DNA of 25,536 bases from Enterococcus_E cecorum_C (GCF_052119425.1 NZ_JBQKFH010000037.1:1-25536); one strand, 5' to 3'. Numbered from the stretch's first letter, positions 1-7,824 are shown. Notes: generated by a model from the sequence alone, not told the origin. Translations and numbers: made by a program.

Positions 1-53
1 GCTAAGTATGCATTAACAACTTTCTTTTTTAGTTCATAACTGTATTTAGCCAT
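1..53 (-). CDS. IS3-family transposase orfA (helix-turn-helix), N-terminus only
   Basis: Seventeen codons are visible, starting ATG at 53 and reading MAKYSYELKKKVVNAYL before the window ends. This is the recognisable start of the HTH-type orfA protein of IS150-group elements, which binds the IS ends and is normally joined to the DDE integrase orfB by a -1 frameshift. A GGAGG ribosome binding site (65-69) lies 11 bases upstream of the ATG and is buried in a hairpin described separately. Whether the rest of the gene is intact cannot be judged here. Confidence 0.8.
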   Translation of the reverse strand, partial: MAKYSYELKKKVVNAYL

Positions 54-58
54 AAAAA

Positions 59-108
59 TACCGACCTCCAATTGTTAGATTTTATGGTCTAACTTTTGGG
101 GGTCGGTA
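59..108 (-). promoter_or_regulatory. RNA hairpin at IS end that pairs with the transposase RBS
   Basis: In minus-strand RNA, bases 108-96 pair with bases 71-59 (12 of 13 positions). After a 2x2 AA internal loop, GUUAGA (93-88) pairs with UCUAAC (79-74) around an 8-base loop. The GGAGG ribosome binding site of orfA lies in the 3' arm at 69-65. A transcript entering from outside the element would include the terminal repeat and fold this way, hiding the site. A TAAAAT that could serve as an internal -10 (79-84) lies in the inner stem-loop; a transcript starting downstream of it would lack the outer 5' arm. The pairing is seen directly and the regulatory role is inferred by analogy with IS10 and IS50. 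Confidence 0.6.
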
Positions 109-129
109 CATTACTTTCTTCTTTTTTGA

Positions 130-1116
130 CTATTCATGATAATATCCAACGCTACCACGATGAATCATTTCTGTAGCAATGGTTGTTGTTTCTGGAATTG
201 GTTGTTTTTTCAGCATGATATCTACGTATTTAGAAGCTAAAATACCTAATTTTTCATGATGTAAGTCTACGGTTGTTAAAGTTGGATAAACATATTCTCC
301 GGTATCATGGCCCCCAAAGCCAGCAATAGATATTTGTTTGCCAATAGCTATACCTAATTGGTTCGCGGCTTTAATGAGACCAATGGCTATATTATCTGTA
401 GCACAAATATATAAAGTTTCATCATTATTGGGTAAGATTTCAAGTCCTAGCTTGTAGGCATCATTCACCATAAAGGTCGTTTCATACTCTTTTACGGTGG
501 ATATCCCGCTTTCTTTTAGGCCATCTATAACCCCTTGTTTACGACGAACCCCTACTTCAATATCGTGAGGACCAACACCGACATAAGCAATTTTTTTATG
601 TCCATATTTATTTAAACCTAGTGCCATTTGTCGACCTGCAAAGTAATTATCTTGTGTTAAAGTAATTAAACGACGATCCTTTTGTCCTAGCACAAGTACT
701 GGTGTTTTAATTTTATTGATTGCTTTCACGTGTTCATCTGTGATAGCTACGGCCATTAATACGATTGCAGCGATTTTGTTTTGTTGTAGATTATATAAAC
801 TTTCAATTTCACGTTCGATGCTTAGTTCTGAATTAACCATCATGATTTGTCGTCCACATTCTCGTTCGCTCTTTTCTAATCCAGAAAGCATGCGTACTAC
901 AGAAGGTGAATCTAAACGAGGAATAATGACACCAGTGAAATTACTTCTTTGTGCCTTTAAATTCCGGGCGAATTCGTTAGGTGTATAATTGTATTTTTGT
1001 ATCACTTTTTCAATTTTTTCTGCGGTTTCTTTACTCACATATCCCTCATTAAGATATCTTGAAACTGTACTTTTTGATACTTTTGCTTCTTGAGCGATTT
1101 GATTAATTGTTACCAT
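130..1116 (-). CDS. LacI/GalR-family transcriptional regulator
   Basis: A 329-residue protein of normal length for the family. Residues 2-22 (TINQIAQEAKVSKSTVSRYL) form the DNA-binding helix-turn-helix. The hinge ends near NLKAQRSN, and the rest is a periplasmic-binding-protein-like effector domain with the usual GVIIP, ICATDNIAIG and SIAGFGG segments. Such proteins usually repress sugar-uptake genes, but the sugar cannot be read from the sequence. The ATG at 1116 is chosen because AGGTGAGGGA lies at a good distance (1121-1130). A GTG at 1128 sits inside that ribosome binding site and is unlikely to be used. The gene is divergent from the membrane protein at 1228. Downstream it meets the IS element, so any former operon partners may have been separated. 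Confidence 0.9.
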   Translation of the reverse strand: MVTINQIAQEAKVSKSTVSRYLNEGYVSKETAEKIEKVIQKYNYTPNEFARNLKAQRSNFTGVIIPRLDSPSVVRMLSGLEKSERECGRQIMMVNSELSIEREIESLYNLQQNKIAAIVLMAVAITDEHVKAINKIKTPVLVLGQKDRRLITLTQDNYFAGRQMALGLNKYGHKKIAYVGVGPHDIEVGVRRKQGVIDGLKESGISTVKEYETTFMVNDAYKLGLEILPNNDETLYICATDNIAIGLIKAANQLGIAIGKQISIAGFGGHDTGEYVYPTLTTVDLHHEKLGILASKYVDIMLKKQPIPETTTIATEMIHRGSVGYYHE

Positions 1117-1149
1117 AAGATCCCTCACCTATTATCATTACATCTACAT

Positions 1150-1158
1150 ATTATAGCA
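1150..1158 (-). promoter_or_regulatory. Extended -10 promoter for the LacI-family gene
   Basis: TGCTATAAT on the minus strand is a perfect extended -10 element. The best -35 match at 17 bp (TTTAAT) is weak, as expected for extended -10 promoters. Transcription should begin near 1143, shortly before the ribosome binding site. Confidence 0.6.
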
Positions 1159-1195
1159 AATATTTTCTTTAGATTAAATCATTATTCATCAGTTA

Positions 1196-1204
1196 TGCTA
1201 TAAT
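1196..1204 (+). promoter_or_regulatory. Extended -10 promoter for the membrane protein gene
   Basis: TGCTATAAT, identical to the divergent element at 1158-1150, so the two -10 regions form an inverted pair 37 bp apart. The start site is predicted near 1211, which gives a leader of only about 17 bases before the ATG at 1228. No good -35 is visible. Confidence 0.6.
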
Positions 1205-1227
1205 TTGTGTGAATGGAGGTAAGTATC

Positions 1228-1878
1228 ATGAGAAAAATTTTAAAAGGATATACATTCATCGCATTCATTATCGTAGCTTTTAATGTGTATGAATGTATTT
1301 CTCAAAAAGTGAGTATGAAATCAGGGATCATTTTTATTATTGAGGGCTTATTAGGGATTATTCTGATTTATGCCCCTTTCCTATTTAAAAAATGGTTTAA
1401 AATCTCTTTTCCGAATGAATTGATTTTTATGTATTGGTTCTTCATCTTGATCTCGGTCTTTTTAGGAACTTGCTTACATTTAATCTCTTACTTTAAATAT
1501 TATGATAAATTATTGCATTTCAGTAGCCCAATTGTATTAACCTTTCTTGGATATGGCATTCTTACCTATTTCCTAGAAAAGTCAAGAAGTCAATACCCTT
1601 CTATTTGGTTTTTTATGATATTTGGTTTTGCGTTTGCACAGATGTGTGGGGTTTTATGGGAATTTTGGGAATTTCTATGTGATCAATTTTTAGGGCTGAA
1701 TTTACAACGTTACCTACTTCATGGGCAACCTTTAATTGGACGTAAAGCATTACTTGATACCATGGGCGATTTATTTGTTAATACTTGTGGTAGTTTGATT
1801 GCTAGTGTATATGCCTATTTACGAGCGAAAAAAACAAGCATTCAGTATTTCAAAAACTTTAAAATTCATATTCACTAA
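1228..1878 (+). CDS. Six-helix membrane protein, DUF2238/YjdF-like
   Basis: A 216-residue, very hydrophobic protein with about six predicted membrane helices. It has polar conserved-looking motifs near helix ends: YYDKLLHFSSP, GVLWEFWEFLCDQ and LLDTMGDLFVN. This pattern of His, Glu and Asp at helix boundaries resembles the uncharacterised DUF2238/YjdF family. No function is established and none is claimed. The start is ATG 1228, preceded by GGAGGT at 1215-1220; an upstream ATG at 1213 overlaps that site and is rejected. The gene is transcribed divergently from the LacI-type regulator, which may control it. No clear terminator follows. Confidence 0.75.
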   Translation: MRKILKGYTFIAFIIVAFNVYECISQKVSMKSGIIFIIEGLLGIILIYAPFLFKKWFKISFPNELIFMYWFFILISVFLGTCLHLISYFKYYDKLLHFSSPIVLTFLGYGILTYFLEKSRSQYPSIWFFMIFGFAFAQMCGVLWEFWEFLCDQFLGLNLQRYLLHGQPLIGRKALLDTMGDLFVNTCGSLIASVYAYLRAKKTSIQYFKNFKIHIH

Positions 1879-1980
1879 TTTAGTTATCTTATGTTGCTTT
1901 GTATGTTTCTCCTTTTTTGTCTAACCTTGTGTTTTCAACGAAATAAAATTAGGAAATATCAAAGGTTTGCTAAAATTTTT

Positions 1981-2010
1981 CACATCATTAAACATTTTGA
2001 TTATGTTGTG
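1981..2010. promoter_or_regulatory. Imperfect inverted repeat over the sda promoter
   Basis: CACAtCATtA (1981-1990) and TtATGtTGTG (2001-2010) are inverted copies with mismatches only at the lower-case positions, separated by 10 bp. The pair spans the proposed -35 and part of the spacer, where a repressor or activator site would be expected. I cannot name a cognate protein. Confidence 0.35.
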
Positions 2011-2017
2011 TTATACT
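1989..2017 (+). promoter_or_regulatory. Promoter for sdaAB-sdaAA
   Basis: TAAACA (1989-1994) and TATACT (2012-2017) are separated by exactly 17 bp. Predicted initiation is near 2024, ahead of the ribosome binding site AAAGGAG at 2034-2040. Confidence 0.55.
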
Positions 2018-2049
2018 AATAAAACTGAAATATAAAGGAGATTTTCGTT

Positions 2050-2715
2050 ATGGAACATTTAAAGTATCGTAGCGTTTTTGATATTATTGGACCGGTCATG
2101 GTTGGACCAAGTAGCTCTCATACGGCTGGGGCTGCACGCATTGGAAAAATTGTAAGAACTATTTTTGGCGAACAACCAGAGAGTGTCGATATTTTTCTGT
2201 TTGAATCCTTTGCCAAAACCTATCGTGGCCATGGAACTGACATTGCCCTTGTTGGTGGATTATTAGGGATGGAGCCTGATGATGAAAGATTAAGTGATTC
2301 ATTGAAAATTGCTCATGAAAATGGCATGGAAGTACTATTCGTGCCTAAAAAAGAAAAAGCTGAGCATCCAAATTTGGTTAAAATGTTGCTAAAAAAAGGA
2401 AAACGTCAAATGACTGTAACTGGTATTTCCATTGGTGGCGGAAATATCCAAATTTCTGAGTTGGATGGCTTTAAGATTTCATTAACAATGGGAACGCCTA
2501 CGATTATTACCGTCCATCAAGATGTGCCAGGTATTATCGCTCAAGTAACAAAACTATTATCTGATATGAATGTAAATATTGGTACGATGACTGTTACGCG
2601 TGAGTCTAAAGGTGAAAAAGCAATTATGATTATTGAAATTGATGAGCGCCATCCAGATATTTGTCAAAAACTACGTCAATTGTCACACATTGATTCTGTG
2701 ACCTACTTTGATTAG
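2050..2715 (+). CDS. sdaAB: L-serine dehydratase, beta subunit
   Basis: A 221-residue subunit of the oxygen-sensitive [4Fe-4S] L-serine dehydratase, which converts serine to pyruvate and ammonia in the cytoplasm. The N-terminal motif FDIIGPVMVGPSSSHTAGAARIG is diagnostic. The C-terminal third (about 148-221, TIITVHQDVPGIIAQVTKLL...) is an ACT domain, the usual site of regulatory ligand binding. Start ATG has AAAGGAG nine bases upstream. The alpha subunit follows 10 bases after the stop, so the two chains are co-translated in equal amounts. Length matches the two-subunit Gram-positive enzyme rather than the fused enterobacterial form. Confidence 0.95.
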   Translation: MEHLKYRSVFDIIGPVMVGPSSSHTAGAARIGKIVRTIFGEQPESVDIFLFESFAKTYRGHGTDIALVGGLLGMEPDDERLSDSLKIAHENGMEVLFVPKKEKAEHPNLVKMLLKKGKRQMTVTGISIGGGNIQISELDGFKISLTMGTPTIITVHQDVPGIIAQVTKLLSDMNVNIGTMTVTRESKGEKAIMIIEIDERHPDICQKLRQLSHIDSVTYFD

Positions 2716-2725
2716 GAGGATTTGC

Positions 2726-3601
2726 ATGTTTTATTCAATTGAGGATATTATTCAACAAAGTAAGAATTATAAAAGTGTGGCTGAATTAATGATTGCCACA
2801 GAGATTGAATTAACCGGACGCTCTAGAGAACAAATTATTGCTTTAATGAAGAAAAATTTGGAAGTGATGAAGCATTCTGTTCAGCAAGGAATTGATGGCG
2901 TTACCTCTGTTACCGGGTTAACAGGAAAAGACGCGACCAAGCTAAATGATTATATTTTAAAAGGTGATATTTACTCAGGTTCGACAATTTTAGGTGCCGT
3001 GCGTAATGCGATTGCGGTGAATGAAGTTAATGCGAAGATGGGCTTAATTTGTGCCACTCCTACTGCTGGTAGTGCTGGGATTGTTCCTGGTGTATTGATG
3101 GCTGTTAGTGAAAGCATGCAATTAACTGAACAACAACAATTAGATTACTTATTTACGGCTGGTGCTTTTGGATTAGTGATTGCGAATAACGCTTCGATTG
3201 CTGGTGCTGAAGGTGGCTGTCAGGCTGAAGTTGGCTCTGCAAGTGCGATGGCTTCCGCAGCTTTAGTTTGTTTAAAAGGTGGCTCAGCACAACAAGCAGC
3301 TCATGCCTTAGCGATTACCTTAAAAAATATGTTAGGCTTAATTTGTGATCCAGTCGCAGGTTTAGTAGAAGTCCCTTGTGTGAAAAGAAATGCATTAGGT
3401 GCGAGTCAAGCGATGATTTCAGCAGATATGGCCCTAGCAGGAATACAAAGTGTAATTCCACCAGATGAAGTTGTAGCCACGATGTATCGCGTGGGTCGTC
3501 AAATGCCATCTATTTTTAAAGAAACTGCAGAAGGCGGCTTAGCAACGAGTCCGACTGGGTTAAAATTGCAAAAAGAAATTCTAGAAAGACAAACAAAATA
3601 A
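2726..3601 (+). CDS. sdaAA: L-serine dehydratase, alpha subunit
   Basis: A 291-residue catalytic subunit. The motifs CATPTAGSAGIVPG, EGGCQAEVGSASAM and GLICDPVAGLVEVPCVKRN are present. Cys165, Cys207 and Cys218 match the conserved cysteines that bind the iron-sulfur cluster holding the serine hydroxyl. The chosen start is ATG 2726 with AGGAGG overlapping the sdaAB stop. A TTG further upstream would lie inside the end of sdaAB. With sdaAB it forms a two-gene operon closed by the hairpin at 3608. Confidence 0.95.
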   Translation: MFYSIEDIIQQSKNYKSVAELMIATEIELTGRSREQIIALMKKNLEVMKHSVQQGIDGVTSVTGLTGKDATKLNDYILKGDIYSGSTILGAVRNAIAVNEVNAKMGLICATPTAGSAGIVPGVLMAVSESMQLTEQQQLDYLFTAGAFGLVIANNASIAGAEGGCQAEVGSASAMASAALVCLKGGSAQQAAHALAITLKNMLGLICDPVAGLVEVPCVKRNALGASQAMISADMALAGIQSVIPPDEVVATMYRVGRQMPSIFKETAEGGLATSPTGLKLQKEILERQTK

Positions 3602-3607
3602 TAAAAT

Positions 3608-3638
3608 GGGGTTAGGAAATTTTCCAACCCCTCTTTTT
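3608..3638. terminator. Bidirectional terminator between sdaAA and argB
   Basis: GGGGTT and AACCCC flank an inner GGAAA/TTTCC stem. TCTTTTT follows on the plus strand and a T-rich run (ATTTTATTATTTT) on the minus strand. It lies between the convergent sdaAA and argB genes, and the argB stop codon falls in the plus-strand T run. Confidence 0.85.
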
Positions 3639-4371
3639 ATGCAGTGATTTTGGTTCCCAAGCAATGAATATTATTATTAATATTCACACTTTTTACGCCG
3701 TGTAGTAAGGCATATTTTGCACTATTTAATTTTGGAATCATGCCACCAGTAATGATATTCTGATTCTTGAGCATCTCAATCTTTGATAAATTGACACGCT
3801 TCAACCATTGATTGTTTTCCTTAATTCCAGGAACATCAGTCAATAAAAACAATTCATCCGCTTGAATACTACTTGCTATCTTACAAGCTACTTCATCAGC
3901 ATTAATATTTAACCATTGGCCGTCTTTTGTAATGCCTAGAGGTGCAATCACAGGTATTTTGCGATGATTCATTTGCCGTTTTAACAATTGATGATTGATT
4001 GCCGTTACTTGTCCGACATAACCTAATTCCGCATAATTGATGACTTTCCCCTGTATGAGTTGATCACAGCCAGCATGTAGACTTACCGGTTGCAAACCTT
4101 CCTTTTGAAATAAGGAAACTAATCTAGGTTGTACTTTACCTAATAGCGCCATTTTGGTTAGCTCAAGTGTGGTTTCATCCGTTACTCTTAAGCCGTTTTT
4201 GATTTGGCGTTTAACTTGAAATTGTTCCATTAGTTCAGTGATATAATGTCCACCACCATGAATAATGACGATTTGAATTCCTTGTGCTTGCCATTTATGG
4301 ATGGTTGAAAAAAATTGCGCATTAAGCTGATCACTTGCAACACCACCAATTTTAACTACATATGTTTTCAT
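3637..4371 (-). CDS. argB: N-acetylglutamate kinase
   Basis: A 244-residue amino-acid kinase that phosphorylates N-acetyl-L-glutamate, the second step to ornithine. Visible motifs are KIGG near the N-terminus, the glycine-rich HGGGHY loop, NGLRVTDETTLE for substrate binding, NINADEVACKIA, and LLTDVPGI followed by TGGMIPKL for ATP binding. The protein begins directly at the kinase fold without the extra N-terminal helix of arginine-inhibited hexameric forms, so it is probably the arginine-insensitive dimer type (inference). AGGAGGT lies just upstream in the 15-base gap after argJ. It is the last gene of argDCJB. Confidence 0.93.
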   Translation of the reverse strand: MKTYVVKIGGVASDQLNAQFFSTIHKWQAQGIQIVIIHGGGHYITELMEQFQVKRQIKNGLRVTDETTLELTKMALLGKVQPRLVSLFQKEGLQPVSLHAGCDQLIQGKVINYAELGYVGQVTAINHQLLKRQMNHRKIPVIAPLGITKDGQWLNINADEVACKIASSIQADELFLLTDVPGIKENNQWLKRVNLSKIEMLKNQNIITGGMIPKLNSAKYALLHGVKSVNINNNIHCLGTKITA

Positions 4372-4386
4372 GATTCTGACCTCCTA

Positions 4387-5583
4387 TTATGTGTGGTACA
4401 ATGCATTGATTTTGACATATTCATAAGTCAAATCGCATCCCCAAGCTTTTCCTTGCGCAACTCCATCATGCATGTTGACTTTAATCGTGATCTCAGCTTG
4501 TTTTAATTTTTCACTCAGTTGATCAGCTGAAAAATCTGTTGGTACACCAAAGGCAAAAACTAGCGTATCTTCCAAATATATTTCAATTTGATTACTGTCA
4601 AAATCGATGCCGCTATAGCCCAACGCACAAAGGATTCTTCCCCAATTTGGATCTTGACCAAATATTGCACTTTTGACCAAACTTGAACCGACAACTGATT
4701 TTGCAAGCATACGTGCAGAGTATTCATCTACGGCATTTTCAACTTGAACCTCAATCAGTTTCGTTGCTCCCTCACCATCTTTAGCAATTGATTTTGCTAA
4801 ATCGGTGAAAACAGCTTGTAAAACATTTTTGAATTGCTGATAAGCTAGCGACCCTTTTTGTATTTCAGCATTTTTCGCCTCACCATTTGCTAAGACAAGT
4901 ACCATATCATTTGTGGAAGTATCGCCATCCACAGTAATTTGATTAAAAGTAATTTCAGTCAGCTCACTTAGTAATTCTTGTAGTAAATCACTGGAAATAT
5001 TCGCATCAGTAGTAATAAAACTAAGCATGGTAGCCATATTTGGATGAATCATACCTGAACCTTTTGCACAACCTGCCACTGTGATTGTTTTTCCATCAAT
5101 TTCTTCTTGGTAGGCACTTACCTTCTGACACGTATCAGTTGTCAAAATTGCTTCTTGAAAATTTTCAGCAGCGCAGTCTTGATTATTTGCCAACAATTCT
5201 AGGCCAGCTTCGATTTGAAACATCGGTAAATGCTTGCCAATAATTCCTGTAGAGGCAACTGCGACTTGAGTAGCGTCAATATTTAAATATTCAGCGGTTT
5301 TTTCACACATTTTTATAGCATCTTGATAGCCTTGATTACCTGTACAAGCATTGGCATTTCCTGAATTAACAATAATTGCTTGTAAGGATTTATTTTTTAT
5401 CTTTTCCTTTGTCACTAATACTGGAGCTGCTTTGACTTGATTCGTCGTAAATACGCCAGCACACTGAGCGGGGACTGTTGAAATAATCCAACCGATATCT
5501 TTACGCTTTCTTTTTAACCCACAATGGATACCATCCGCTTTAAAACCTTTAGGACTTGCAACATTTCCATTTATTTTCTTCAT
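4387..5583 (-). CDS. argJ: Glutamate N-acetyltransferase / amino-acid acetyltransferase
   Basis: A 398-residue ornithine acetyltransferase that moves the acetyl group from N-acetylornithine to glutamate, and in bifunctional forms also acetylates glutamate from acetyl-CoA. The self-cleavage site is in GSGMIHPNMATMLSF; the Thr of MAT-ML becomes the N-terminal nucleophile of the beta chain. VNSGNANACTGNQG and ITVDGDTSTND are further family motifs. No argA or argE is in the window, so the cyclic pathway is implied. The start is taken as ATG 5583 with GGAG 10 bases away; ATG 5592 is only one base from GGAG. Confidence 0.93.
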   Translation of the reverse strand: MKKINGNVASPKGFKADGIHCGLKRKRKDIGWIISTVPAQCAGVFTTNQVKAAPVLVTKEKIKNKSLQAIIVNSGNANACTGNQGYQDAIKMCEKTAEYLNIDATQVAVASTGIIGKHLPMFQIEAGLELLANNQDCAAENFQEAILTTDTCQKVSAYQEEIDGKTITVAGCAKGSGMIHPNMATMLSFITTDANISSDLLQELLSELTEITFNQITVDGDTSTNDMVLVLANGEAKNAEIQKGSLAYQQFKNVLQAVFTDLAKSIAKDGEGATKLIEVQVENAVDEYSARMLAKSVVGSSLVKSAIFGQDPNWGRILCALGYSGIDFDSNQIEIYLEDTLVFAFGVPTDFSADQLSEKLKQAEITIKVNMHDGVAQGKAWGCDLTYEYVKINALYHT

Positions 5584-5615
5584 AACCAACATTCTCCTTT
5601 TATCGATAAAACTTT

Positions 5616-6641
5616 TTATATAAAATTAGGCATTTGTTTTAATCCGCATGCTTCGTCTAATCCTGCCCATAGGTTAAAATTCTGAATAGCTTGACCACTT
5701 GCACCTTTTATCAAATTATCAATCACAGCGACAAGTGTTAATATACCTGTGCATTCATTATAGATATAACCAATATCACAAAAGTTTGAACCAATGACTT
5801 GATGTAAATCAGGTAACTTTTGATGATGATTGATGCGAACAAAATATTTATCAGCATAACAATTCTCATAAGCTGTTTTGATATGTTCAAGCACAACCTT
5901 CTCTTTCAATTTGACATAGGCTGATACAAAAATTCCTCTAGAGACTGGTATAAGACTTGTCGTGAATTGGATACTTTGTAATTGCTTATCAAACTGTTGT
6001 AAGAATTGAATGATTTCAGGTATATGCTGGTGTTGATTGACCTTGTACATACTCATATTGTTATAAACATTCACAAAATGACTGCTTTGGCTCAATCCTT
6101 TGCCTGCACCTGATAATCCTGATTTTGCGTCCACAATAATCGAATCCGTTTGAATAATTTGAGCCTTGACTAGTGGTGCTAAAAGTAAATTCGTTGCCGT
6201 GGCATAGCATCCTGGATTGGCGATGAGCATCGATTTGTTTGTTTGAAATTCAGGTAAAGAATAATTAGCTTGCATTAAAATATCTGGATTAGCTGGTTCT
6301 TTTTTATACCATTTTCGATAACTTTCCCCATTTTTTAATCGTAAATCACCTGAAAGATCAATTACTGGAAAGTCGTTATCTACAAAAGGTTTAACTAAAT
6401 CCTTACTTACTCCAGAAGGTGTTGCAAAAAAGACAAGATCATTTTGCGTCATGATATTTTTTGCATCGAATGCTTGAATTTTTGCATTTAATGGTAAAAA
6501 ACGAGGAAATTCTTCCGTTAAGTCGGACTCTTTATTACCACTGCGATGAAGGGTTCCGATTTCTAAATAGGGATGTTGTTCAATAAGACGCATTAACTCC
6601 ACACCTGTATAACCTGTTATACCTACAATTGCTGCTTTCAT
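5616..6641 (-). CDS. argC: N-acetyl-gamma-glutamyl-phosphate reductase
   Basis: A 341-residue NADPH-dependent reductase making N-acetylglutamate semialdehyde. The N-terminal AIVGITGYTGVELMRL is the NADP-binding loop. Cys145 in NPGCYATAT is the catalytic cysteine, and HQHIPEI carries the catalytic-region histidine. DAKSGLSGAGKG is also typical. The ribosome binding site AGGTGA overlaps the argD stop codon, so translation is closely coupled. It is the second gene of argDCJB. Confidence 0.95.
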   Translation of the reverse strand: MKAAIVGITGYTGVELMRLIEQHPYLEIGTLHRSGNKESDLTEEFPRFLPLNAKIQAFDAKNIMTQNDLVFFATPSGVSKDLVKPFVDNDFPVIDLSGDLRLKNGESYRKWYKKEPANPDILMQANYSLPEFQTNKSMLIANPGCYATATNLLLAPLVKAQIIQTDSIIVDAKSGLSGAGKGLSQSSHFVNVYNNMSMYKVNQHQHIPEIIQFLQQFDKQLQSIQFTTSLIPVSRGIFVSAYVKLKEKVVLEHIKTAYENCYADKYFVRINHHQKLPDLHQVIGSNFCDIGYIYNECTGILTLVAVIDNLIKGASGQAIQNFNLWAGLDEACGLKQMPNFI

Positions 6642-6649
6642 CCAATCAC

Positions 6650-7786
6650 CTACCCCACTAAAACTTTCGCTATTTTATCTAATGCAAAATCAACTTCTTC
6701 TTGACTGATTGTTAAAGGAGGTAATAACCGTAAGACATTTTTACCGGCTCTTAAAGTAAGAACACCTTCTTTTTCAAGTTGAAGCATCACATGTTGCAAT
6801 ACATATTCATCTGTTAATTCAATTCCTATCATTAAGCCTTTTCCTCTAATATCTATCATTTTATTAGATTGAATATGCGCTAAACCATCAAAAAATTGCT
6901 GACTACGCATTTTAACATTTTCTACTATTTCAGCAGATTGCACATAATCTAAAACTTGATTAGCAACACTTAAAGCTAATTTATTGCCTCCGAACGTACT
7001 TCCGTGACTACCAGGAGAAAAAGCATTGGCATATCTTTTATTTGCTAACATTGCGCCCACCGGCAATCCATTGGCTAAAGCTTTTGCACTGGTAATAATA
7101 TCAGGAGTAATACCATATTGTTCATAAGCAAATAACGAACCGCATCGACCAATCCCTGTTTGCACTTCATCCACAATAAGCAAGGTGCCATTTTGTTGGC
7201 AAAGATGTGCTAATTCCTTTATCCACCCTTGATAAGCGACATGAATCCCACTTTCTCCTTGGATTAATTCCACAATCACCGCTGCCACTTTCTCATCTAA
7301 GGCTTCTTTTAATTCATCAATTTCATTGAATGGAAAGTAAGCCACATCTTGTAACATCGAACCAAAACCTGCCTGAATGTTAGCTTGTCCGGTCACACTC
7401 ATTGAACCAAACGTACGACCATGAAAAGATTGCCAAAAGCTAATGATTTTATTACGACCAGTTGCTTTTTTTGCTAATTTAATGGCAGCTTCATTGGCTT
7501 CTGTCCCACTATTACAAAAGAAAGCCACATAATCTTTTTGATTGGCTAACTTACATGCGACTTGCTCTTGAATCTCACTATGATATAAATTCGGCATATG
7601 CCAAATATTATCGATTTGTTGGAGTAAAGCTTTTTTTAATTCAGGATGATTATGTCCTAGATTTGTAACACCAATCCCACTTGTTAAATCAAGATACTCC
7701 TGATTATTTTGATCATAAACTTTACAACCATTACCTTTTATAATTTCGAAATTTTTTCTACTGTAATTTGGAAATAACCAACACAT
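6650..7786 (-). CDS. argD: Acetylornithine aminotransferase
   Basis: A 378-residue class III PLP-dependent aminotransferase converting N-acetylglutamate semialdehyde to N-acetylornithine. FCNSGTEANEAAIKLA, LIVDEVQTGIGR and SAKALANGLPVGAML are the standard PLP motifs, and the Lys in the last one forms the Schiff base. The start is ATG 7786, preceded at 8 bases by AAGGGAG. An in-frame ATG at 7825 would lie upstream of the predicted transcript start and inside the operator, so it is rejected. Here argD leads the operon, whereas argC-first orders are common in relatives. Confidence 0.92.
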   Translation of the reverse strand: MCWLFPNYSRKNFEIIKGNGCKVYDQNNQEYLDLTSGIGVTNLGHNHPELKKALLQQIDNIWHMPNLYHSEIQEQVACKLANQKDYVAFFCNSGTEANEAAIKLAKKATGRNKIISFWQSFHGRTFGSMSVTGQANIQAGFGSMLQDVAYFPFNEIDELKEALDEKVAAVIVELIQGESGIHVAYQGWIKELAHLCQQNGTLLIVDEVQTGIGRCGSLFAYEQYGITPDIITSAKALANGLPVGAMLANKRYANAFSPGSHGSTFGGNKLALSVANQVLDYVQSAEIVENVKMRSQQFFDGLAHIQSNKMIDIRGKGLMIGIELTDEYVLQHVMLQLEKEGVLTLRAGKNVLRLLPPLTISQEEVDFALDKIAKVLVG

Positions 7787-7810
7787 AACCAACACTCCCT
7801 TGTAATGTTG

Positions 7811-7824
7811 TGTATAAATATACA
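7811..7824. promoter_or_regulatory. ArgR-type operator (ARG box) at the argD promoter
   Basis: TGTATA-AA-TATACA is a 14-bp inverted repeat covering the -10 of the arg promoter. Its AT-rich symmetric form and position fit an ArgR/AhrC box that represses when arginine is plentiful. Further TGTATA half-sites lie upstream at 7854 and 7898. Assignment to ArgR is inferred from position and family knowledge. Confidence 0.65.

Larger units (their letters stand above)
1..110 (-). mobile_element. IS3-family insertion sequence, 5' end only
   Basis: Read leftwards from position 110, the sequence opens with TGTACCGACCCCCAAAAG. This is the kind of TG-led terminal inverted repeat seen in the IS150 group of the IS3 family, and it is followed 57 bases later by the start of an orfA-type transposase. 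Only the left (orfA-proximal) end is in the window and the rest lies beyond position 1. The element ends 19 bp after the stop codon of the neighbouring LacI-type gene, so that gene is intact. The other terminus and target duplication cannot be seen. The family call rests on the terminus plus the transposase N-terminus; the exact IS name is not assigned. Confidence 0.85.

Noticed and set aside
130..1116. LacI-type gene truncated by the IS
   Set aside because: The IS ends at 110, the stop codon is at 130-132, and the 329-residue length is normal for the family.
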